From NCBI GenBank assembly GCA_027459365.1, contig DAIDIM010000078.1, positions 1 through 10,628 of the forward strand: 10,628 nt of DNA, given 5' to 3'. The position numbers and the translations under genes were made by a program. This stretch comes from Chlamydiota bacterium (GTDB lineage Bacteria > Chlamydiota > Chlamydiia > Chlamydiales > SM23-39). The notes under the pieces are model-generated. The model made no database searches and was not told the DNA's origin. It was given only the letters and a program-made list of their open reading frames with translations. Shown one piece after another: positions 6,790 to 10,628 of this stretch (within the stretch, counting starts at the first letter, position 1; each line of letters opens with the position of its first letter).

Positions 6790-6818
6790 TTGCCTTTTAC
6801 TGAAAACGAGTATAGATT
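6790..6818 (+). promoter_or_regulatory. Possible promoter giving a leaderless antiporter mRNA
   Basis: TTGCCT (6790-6795), a 17-base spacer, then TAGATT (6813-6818); alternatively TATAGA (6811-6816) with a 15-base spacer. The expected start point falls at about the A of the ATG at 6825. No ribosome binding site is visible before that ATG. Confidence 0.35.
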
Positions 6819-6824
6819 CTTTGC

Positions 6825-8201
6825 ATGTCGAAGAAGATCTCTTTTTTTTCCCTCTCGATTCTGATTATTGCAGCCATTGACAGCATCCGCAATTTGCCTT
6901 CTGCTGCCCTTTTCGGAAGCTCTCTTATTTTTTTCTTTCTGATCTCAGCAATCATTTTCTTCATCCCTACTGCCCTTGTTGCTGCAGAGCTGTCTGCTTC
7001 TTCTCATGACAAGGGGGGAATTTATCATTGGGTTTTAAAGGCTTTTGGGAAAAAATCGGCGATGGCTGCGATCTGGCTCCAATGGATCAATACCATGGTT
7101 TGGTATCCATCATATCTCTCTTTTGTAGCAGGGACGCTTGCCTATTTAATCCATCCAGAATTGGTGCATAATAAAACCTATCTTGTTTTAACTATTTTAA
7201 CGATTTATTGGGTTTTGACATTTGTCAATTTAAAAGGTCTTCATATTTCTTCTATCATTAATAATACTTGTGCAATCATTGGTACGATCATCCCAATGGT
7301 TCTCCTGATCGTTTTGGGGCTTGTTTGGTTTTTTATGGGGAAACCACAACAAATTGAACTGACAAGAGAGCAGATGATCCCCACTCTCACAGATCCGACT
7401 CAGCTCACCTCGCTTGTGGCTGTCATGGCCTCATTTTTAGGGATTGAATTGGCAGGTGTCCATGTGAATGACATACGAAATCCTCAAAGAAATTTCCCAA
7501 GGGCTGTATTGATCGCGACTCTATTCATCCTTTTCACTATGATTTTGGGATCGCTTACGATTGCCTTTGTATTGCCAGCCAATCAAATTAGCTTAGTCGC
7601 AGGTGTCATGCAGGTATTTAGCAATCTCTTTCATATGTTTGGTCTTGAATCGCTCATTCCTATTTTAACCCTCTGTATCGTTCTTGGTTCCATTGGCACA
7701 ATGATTAATTGGCTGATCTCTCCGGCAAAAGGGTTGCTTCATGCATCGGAATTTGGCTTTCTCCCCCCTTTCTTTGCTAAAGTGAATAAGGCGGGCGTTG
7801 CCTATAACATCTTGATCGGACAGGCTCTTCTAGTCTCTGTTTTCTGTGCCCTCTTTTTGTTGCTTCCGTCAGTCAATGCATTCTATTGGTTCTTAACTGC
7901 GCTAAGTACTGAGCTTTATATGTTTATGTATATACTCATGTTTTGCGCTGCGTTGCGCCTACACTATACCTATACCCATCGCCCCACCTCATTTAAAATT
8001 CCAGGCTCCTCTTTTGGCATATGGACCACCTCTATTCTTGGTTTTATTGGATGTGTTACAACCATTCTAGTGAGCTTCTTCCCACCTGAGCATATCAATG
8101 TTGGAACCCCCACAAGATACATGCTGATGATTTTGGTCGGGACACTGATCTCAATCTCTCCCCTCTTCTTATTCTATCGATATCAAAGCAAAACAAATTA
8201 A
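6825..8201 (+). CDS. APC-family amino acid permease, GadC/XasA-like antiporter
   Basis: This 458-residue inner-membrane protein has about 12 hydrophobic segments (roughly 5-25, 31-55, 78-108, 118-136, 145-172, 192-212, 226-250, 275-298, 326-348, 352-378, 398-420 and 430-452). Family marks are GGIYHWVLKAFG (64-75), typical of the glutamate:GABA antiporter branch, and FLGIELAGVHVNDIRNPQRN (204-223), the TM6 F-x-G-x-E segment with the conserved NP-x-R-x-x-P following. It probably exchanges amino acids across the membrane; intracellular bacteria commonly import host amino acids this way. The exact substrate cannot be read from the sequence. The start at ATG 6825 has no Shine-Dalgarno, but MSKK followed by the first membrane helix fits. 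It lies 41 bases after RNase R. Confidence 0.9.
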   Translation: MSKKISFFSLSILIIAAIDSIRNLPSAALFGSSLIFFFLISAIIFFIPTALVAAELSASSHDKGGIYHWVLKAFGKKSAMAAIWLQWINTMVWYPSYLSFVAGTLAYLIHPELVHNKTYLVLTILTIYWVLTFVNLKGLHISSIINNTCAIIGTIIPMVLLIVLGLVWFFMGKPQQIELTREQMIPTLTDPTQLTSLVAVMASFLGIELAGVHVNDIRNPQRNFPRAVLIATLFILFTMILGSLTIAFVLPANQISLVAGVMQVFSNLFHMFGLESLIPILTLCIVLGSIGTMINWLISPAKGLLHASEFGFLPPFFAKVNKAGVAYNILIGQALLVSVFCALFLLLPSVNAFYWFLTALSTELYMFMYILMFCAALRLHYTYTHRPTSFKIPGSSFGIWTTSILGFIGCVTTILVSFFPPEHINVGTPTRYMLMILVGTLISISPLFLFYRYQSKTN

Positions 8202-8217
8202 TTTTCTTTTATTATAT

Positions 8218-8246
8218 TTATAATTAATTACAATTAGCATTATATA
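8218..8246 (+). promoter_or_regulatory. Possible promoter of the CsbD-Cys gene
   Basis: TTATAA (8218-8223), a 17-base spacer, then TATATA (8241-8246) in an AT-rich gap. Each box is a 4-of-6 match. The start would be near 8253, just before GAGGG (8257-8261), which leaves almost no leader; this weakens the call. Confidence 0.3.
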
Positions 8247-8265
8247 GGCAATTAACGAGGGATGT

Positions 8266-8592
8266 ATGAATAAGGATATTTTTGAAGGTAAATGGCACCA
8301 GTTTAAAGGGAAAATCAAAGAAAAATGGGGGAAATTGACAGACGAGGATCTCACTCAAATCAATGGAAAATCTGAGCAATTATCAGGGAAACTTCAAGAA
8401 AGATATGGCTGGGGAAAAGAAAAAGCAGACCAAGAAATCTCAAGCTGGCGCGCATCTTGCAATAAAGATTGTGCATGCGGGAAAAAAGATTGTAAGTGCT
8501 GCAGTATGAACAACAAAGAATGCAAATGCAAAGATGGCTCATGCTCTTGCAGTAGCTGCTCTAAAGATCATAAAAGAAGAAAAGCTAGTTAA
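8266..8592 (+). CDS. CsbD-family stress protein fused to a cysteine-rich metallothionein-like tail
   Basis: Residues 1-62 match the CsbD family (general stress protein of unknown biochemical role): MNKDIFEGKWHQFKGKIKEK, then WGKLTDEDL, the INGK-x-EQLSGKLQERYGW block and a terminal amphipathic helix. Ordinary CsbD proteins stop at about 60-70 residues. Here residues 65-98 add 11 cysteines in 34 positions, mostly as C-x-C, CC and C-x4-C pairs separated by Lys, Asp and Ser, followed by a basic end (KDHKRRKAS). This resembles metallothioneins and other soft-metal-binding tails, though it is not a named family I can recognise. There is no signal peptide, so it is presumably cytoplasmic. The GAGGG site (8257-8261) is 4 bases before the ATG. 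A hairpin follows the stop. Confidence 0.88.
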   Translation: MNKDIFEGKWHQFKGKIKEKWGKLTDEDLTQINGKSEQLSGKLQERYGWGKEKADQEISSWRASCNKDCACGKKDCKCCSMNNKECKCKDGSCSCSSCSKDHKRRKAS

Positions 8593-8606
8593 ATCTCATT
8601 CTATAG

Positions 8607-8631
8607 ACGTGATGGGTTTCTTCCATCACGT
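8607..8631 (+). terminator. Hairpin after the CsbD-Cys gene
   Basis: ACGTGATGG (8607-8615) pairs perfectly with CCATCACGT (8623-8631) around a 7-base loop, 15 bases after the stop. The T tract is weak (TTCTC). CATCACGTT follows again at 8635-8643, a partial extra copy of the right arm. It may act as a weak terminator or as a 3' stabilising hairpin. Confidence 0.55.
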
Positions 8632-8790
8632 TCTCATCACGTTAACACTCTTCTACTTACCTAAACTAATGAAAGTAAGACAAATGTAATTAAATACTAT
8701 TATAAACATAATATGTTTAATTACTTATAAATTAAGTATTATATTTTATTTAAGTTTTATAGAATTAAGATTAAGCAGATACAAGCATGC
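8632..8790. other. AT-rich intergenic stretch without a gene
   Basis: I see no coding region here. It holds a short perfect hairpin, TAAACAT/ATGTTTA (8703-8709 and 8713-8719), and the 12-bp palindrome CAAGCATGCTTG begins at 8782, just before the promoter of the next gene. Confidence 0.5.
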
Positions 8791-8818
8791 TTGATCGAAG
8801 AGGTAATGGTTTTATACT
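8791..8818 (+). promoter_or_regulatory. Promoter of the Asn/Gln-rich gene
   Basis: TTGATC (8791-8796), a 16-base spacer, then TATACT (8813-8818, 5 of 6). The start would be near 8825, giving a long leader of about 143 bases. The palindrome CAAGCATGCTTG (8782-8793) overlaps the -35 box, and the -10 box is inside the left arm of the 8813-8883 inverted repeat, so both elements are candidate operators. Confidence 0.5.
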
Positions 8819-8932
8819 GCGGGTCTTGAATTTTTGCGTTTTGATTTGCGTGAAAACGGAAAAAGTCAACACTACGCAGTATAGATCATTGGTCGATTCG
8901 ATAGACCACCAACGTAGTTGCAGAAATGCAAC
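8811..8932 (+). ncRNA. Structured leader or small RNA candidate
   Basis: There are three successive fold-back structures. First, TATACTGCG (8813-8821) is inverted as CGCAGTATA (8875-8883). Nested on the same centre, TTGA/TCAA (8826-8829, 8866-8869) and a 12-bp arm pair with one mismatch (8831-8842, 8853-8864) surround a 10-base loop. Second, TGGTC (8890-8894) pairs with GACCA (8904-8908). Third, GTTGCA (8917-8922) pairs perfectly with TGCAAC (8927-8932) around a GAAA tetraloop, a stable GNRA-type cap. It ends 35 bases before the ATG at 8968. No known RNA family is recognised. If the promoter at 8791-8818 is right, the outermost left arm is not transcribed. Confidence 0.4.
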
Positions 8933-8967
8933 AAAAGAATAAAAACTAACAAAATTCTGGAGAAAAT

Positions 8968-9243
8968 ATGAGAGACGAAAATAAAGATAAAGGATCTTTT
9001 AATAAAGATTCTAGCCAAAAGGGAAATCAAAACAATGCGAACCGCGGTTCAAACCAACAAAACCCTGCTAATAGAAATGCAAACACTTGGGATCAAAACA
9101 AAAGCAACACAGCTCGATCTGAACAAGATAGACGAAACAATGCTGGGAATCGTCAAGATCAAAACAATGTGAATCGCGATCAAAAAAACATAGGGAAAAG
9201 CGATAAAGGCTACGATCAAAACGACAAAAGAAAAACTGGATAA
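8968..9243 (+). CDS. Asn/Gln-rich disordered (hydrophilin-like) protein
   Basis: The 91-residue product has no hydrophobic core: 21 Asn and 10 Gln (about a third of residues), many Lys, Arg, Asp and Ser, single Phe, Trp and Tyr residues and no cysteine. It begins MRDENKDKGSFNKDSS and stays in this style to the end, with recurring R-N and D-Q-N blocks. It should be intrinsically disordered, which recalls hydrophilins and other desiccation or osmotic stress proteins. This is a compositional argument only; no family is recognised. The ribosome site GGAG (8959-8962) is 5 bases before the ATG, and a terminator follows the stop, so it is very likely a real, single-gene transcript. Confidence 0.75.
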   Translation: MRDENKDKGSFNKDSSQKGNQNNANRGSNQQNPANRNANTWDQNKSNTARSEQDRRNNAGNRQDQNNVNRDQKNIGKSDKGYDQNDKRKTG

Positions 9244-9262
9244 AGCCTAGTTTTATTATCGA

Positions 9263-9294
9263 GCACGTGATGGGGTACCATCACGATGCTTTTT
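9263..9294 (+). terminator. Intrinsic terminator of the Asn/Gln-rich gene
   Basis: CGTGATGG (9266-9273) pairs with CCATCACG (9278-9285) around GGTA. The stem is extended by GCA/TGC across one bulged A and followed by TTTTT (9290-9294). The T tract overlaps the stop codon of the convergent minus-strand gene. The 8-bp stem core is identical to that of the hairpin at 8607-8631. Confidence 0.75.
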
Positions 9295-9460
9295 AAGGCA
9301 CTTTCGCCCCTTTTTTTCTCGCTTCAGAAAGGCCGATGGCGATGGCTTGTTTACGCGATGTGACTTTCTTACCGCTCCGTCCACTTTTGAGTGTTCCTTT
9401 TTTCTTTTTGTCCATTGCCCTTTTTACACTTTTTTGTGCGGATTTTCCATAACGTGGCAT
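9293..9460 (-). CDS. Small basic DUF6496-type protein
   Basis: The minus-strand frame from ATG 9460 to TAA 9295-9293 encodes 55 residues. It starts MPRYGKSAQKSVKRAMDKKK, then has LKSGRSGKKVTSRKQAIAIG and LSEARKKGAKVP. This is the pattern of the DUF6496 family (small, Lys/Arg-rich, ending in a conserved SRKQAIAIGLSEAR-x-x-GAKVP block). The function is unknown; the strong positive charge suggests nucleic acid binding, which is inference. A good ribosome site, AAGGGG (minus strand, 9472-9467), is 6 bases upstream. It is convergent with the Asn/Gln-rich gene and shares its terminator region, and divergent from the BON lipoprotein gene. Confidence 0.88.
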   Translation of the reverse strand: MPRYGKSAQKSVKRAMDKKKKGTLKSGRSGKKVTSRKQAIAIGLSEARKKGAKVP

Positions 9461-9521
9461 AAATAACCCCTTTTCCCTTCACTCAATGATTTACTATTTA
9501 TTTAGAATAGAAAAAAAATTT

Positions 9522-9550
9522 TTGCATAAAAATAATTTGGCAGATAGGAT
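9522..9550 (+). promoter_or_regulatory. Weak promoter candidate for the BON lipoprotein gene
   Basis: TTGCAT (9522-9527), a 17-base spacer, then TAGGAT (9545-9550). Only 3 and 4 of 6 positions match consensus, so this is tentative. It would give a leader of about 68 bases with GGAG (9611-9614) as the ribosome site. Confidence 0.25.
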
Positions 9551-9624
9551 CCGATTAAGGAGCAAAGGGAGTTTACTTTCTAAGCTGGTCAAAATTTTCT
9601 AACAATATATGGAGAAAAATATCT

Positions 9625-10212
9625 ATGAAAAAAGCATTATTAATCGCATCGTTACTTGTCTTGTCTACAGCATGCCAACGCAATGATGATCGCGATGATC
9701 GTAATCCTGATAATATGAATGGCGAAACACGTACCGATCGTTATTCAGAAAATATGCGCGGTGAAATGCGTGATCGCAATTCTGAAAATATGCGCGGTGA
9801 AATGCGTCCTGACCGTTTTCCTGAAAATATGCGCGCTGAACCACGTTATGGTCGTCAAGAGGGTGGTTGCGGTGGTGCGCCTAATAACAACTACAACAAT
9901 AACCCAGGGATGATGAACAATGGAATGAACAAAAATGGTGAAAGAAATGAAAATGGCCCTGCAAACGCACAGGAAGATGATTGGACAATCAATGAGCGTG
10001 TAAGAGATGCCCTTTACAATGATCCAAGCATGCCTCCAAGTGCACGTGCTGTGATGACTGACACAAAAAATGGTGTCGTAACATTAACAGGAAACGTTCC
10101 TTCAAAAGAAGAGGCAAACATGATCGTCCGAAAAGTGAAAGGTGTTCGCGGTGTTCGTAATGTAAATATCCAGTTGATGGTTGGTCAAGGATATGGACAA
10201 GGTCAATATTAA
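9625..10212 (+). CDS. BON-domain lipoprotein with tandem repeats
   Basis: The 195-residue protein starts with a lipoprotein signal: MKK, a hydrophobic stretch, then LSTAC with C17 as the likely lipidated residue (the -3 position is Ser, not the usual Leu, so the lipobox is atypical). Residues 27-77 are four imperfect 12-13-residue repeats with the core ENMRGEMR-x-DR. Residues 80-115 are Gly/Asn-rich and flexible with one more Cys (82). Residues about 118-186 form a BON domain: WTINERVRDAL, then NGVVTLTGNVPSKEEA and a VRGVRNVNIQL end, as in OsmY-type proteins, which are thought to bind phospholipid or membrane surfaces. It is likely an envelope-stress protein tethered to a membrane by its N-terminus. 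The ribosome site GGAG (9611-9614) supports the start; a strong terminator follows. Confidence 0.92.
   Translation: MKKALLIASLLVLSTACQRNDDRDDRNPDNMNGETRTDRYSENMRGEMRDRNSENMRGEMRPDRFPENMRAEPRYGRQEGGCGGAPNNNYNNNPGMMNNGMNKNGERNENGPANAQEDDWTINERVRDALYNDPSMPPSARAVMTDTKNGVVTLTGNVPSKEEANMIVRKVKGVRGVRNVNIQLMVGQGYGQGQY
9748..9846 (+). repeat. Three-copy direct repeat inside the BON lipoprotein gene
   Basis: The 24-base unit at 9748-9771 recurs exactly at 9784-9807 (period 36) and in degraded form at 9823-9846 (period 39). It encodes ENMRGEMR (third copy ENMRAEPR). A still weaker copy, DNMNGETR, precedes it. Exact nucleotide identity of two copies points to recent duplication or an expandable tract. 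Confidence 0.85.
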
Positions 10213-10297
10213 AAGATTTTATCGCAAATAACGAAAAGATCGGCGTTTACATAGGCGTCAATAAAGATTGCAATTTTGGTTGTCCTTCAGTTACCAT

Positions 10298-10330
10298 AAA
10301 GCCCGCGAATCTCGCGGGCTTTTCTTTTTT
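10298..10330 (+). terminator. Strong intrinsic terminator of the BON lipoprotein gene
   Basis: An 11-bp perfect stem, AAAGCCCGCGA (10298-10308) with TCGCGGGCTTT (10312-10322), has a 3-base loop and is followed by TCTTTTTT. It lies 85 bases after the stop; nothing else is recognised in that gap. Confidence 0.9.
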
Positions 10331-10355
10331 CAAATGATCATTTATACCAAAAAAG

Positions 10356-10628
10356 ATGGCAGAAAATAATATCCGTTTAAGAATTTCTTTTCCCAAAAGT
10401 AGCGAAGACGATAGGCTTCAACTCATCGAGATGAATGGCTCTATTTTTGCCATCGTCCATTCTCCCCTCGAATCTTTAGGCCCCATCAATTTAGAGTGCG
10501 CGCCATGGAGCTTGGTCCTACTTGCTCCCATCAAAAGCGTAACGAATATTTCTATCTCAGCGATCAATATTATCTGCTTAAATGAGGTCGAATCAGAAAT
10601 AGGCAATGTCCAAATCTGCGCATCTCAT
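10356..10628 (+). CDS. N-terminal part of an unidentified protein (3' end outside window)
   Basis: The frame from ATG 10356 stays open to the window edge (91 codons). It begins MAENNIRLRISFPKSSEDDR. It continues with an alternation of hydrophobic and polar residues typical of beta structure, including NISISAINIICLNEVESEIG near the visible end. No signal peptide or membrane helix is seen. The ribosome site is weak (AAAAAAG). An in-frame TGA at 10335-10337 rules out a start further upstream. The repetitive beta-strand pattern could suit a beta-solenoid, but I cannot name a family. Confidence 0.6.
   Translation, partial: MAENNIRLRISFPKSSEDDRLQLIEMNGSIFAIVHSPLESLGPINLECAPWSLVLLAPIKSVTNISISAINIICLNEVESEIGNVQICASH

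Noticed and set aside
8703..8719. AT-only hairpin as a terminator or CRISPR-like repeat
   Set aside because: It is a single copy with a weak 7-pair stem and no T tract; no spaced repeats suggestive of CRISPR occur anywhere in the window.
9719..9913. 64-codon frame in another phase within the BON lipoprotein gene
   Set aside because: It is a by-product of the direct repeats (the Cys/Val/Lys pattern repeats with them) and has no ribosome site.
10418..10606. Minus-strand frame at the right edge
   Set aside because: The opposite plus-strand frame is open from an ATG right after a terminator to the window edge and has a more protein-like composition.
1..10628. tRNA or rRNA genes
   Set aside because: No cloverleaf with a GTTCRA-type T arm and acceptor pairing, and no rRNA-like conserved stretch, was found by eye on either strand.

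Overview
The window is AT-rich, gene-dense bacterial chromosome. The gene set fits an amoeba-associated (Parachlamydia-like) member of the Chlamydiae: a compact RNase R of 700 residues, a short [2Fe-2S] ferredoxin next to an A-type Fe-S carrier, a GadC/XasA-type amino acid antiporter, a Ser/Thr/Gln-rich candidate secreted protein and a lone DUF4143 ATPase. This is an inference from gene content; no rRNA or other decisive marker is present.

Layout. (1) Positions 1-425 hold the 3' end of an adenylate kinase gene with a short (zinc-free) LID. A ~165-bp foldback element flanked by CCT/CCT sits directly on its stop codon. (2) The minus-strand gene 654-2108 encodes a 484-residue low-complexity protein of unknown function. 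It has its own terminator (602-629) and a divergent promoter region (2109-2279) shared with a 54-residue coiled-coil protein (2280-2444), which ends in a terminator. (3) Positions 2540-3362 form a two-gene Fe-S unit: a ferredoxin, then a fusion of DUF1858 with an IscA/HesB domain. (4) A 39-bp symmetric palindrome runs up to the start codon of a DUF4143 ATPase (3479-4648). (5) RNase R (4681-6783) and an APC-family antiporter (6825-8201) follow; the antiporter has a promoter-like sequence so close to its ATG that its mRNA may be leaderless.

(6) Positions 8200-10320 are a cluster of small hydrophilic, stress-type genes. They are a CsbD domain fused to a metallothionein-like tail with 11 cysteines, an Asn/Gln-rich disordered protein behind a long structured leader, a DUF6496 basic protein on the minus strand, and a BON-domain lipoprotein with a four-fold repeat. 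Two of these genes end in hairpins with the identical stem core CGTGATGG/CCATCACG. (7) The window closes with the first 91 codons of an unidentified gene starting at 10356.

How the genes work together: the ferredoxin and the A-type carrier are a plausible functional pair (electron supply and Fe-S assembly). The 8.2-10.3 kb genes look like an envelope, osmotic or metal stress set. The most unusual items are the CsbD-metallothionein fusion, the DUF1858-IscA fusion, the foldback element at the adk stop codon, the palindrome at the ATPase start, and the structured leader at 8811-8932.
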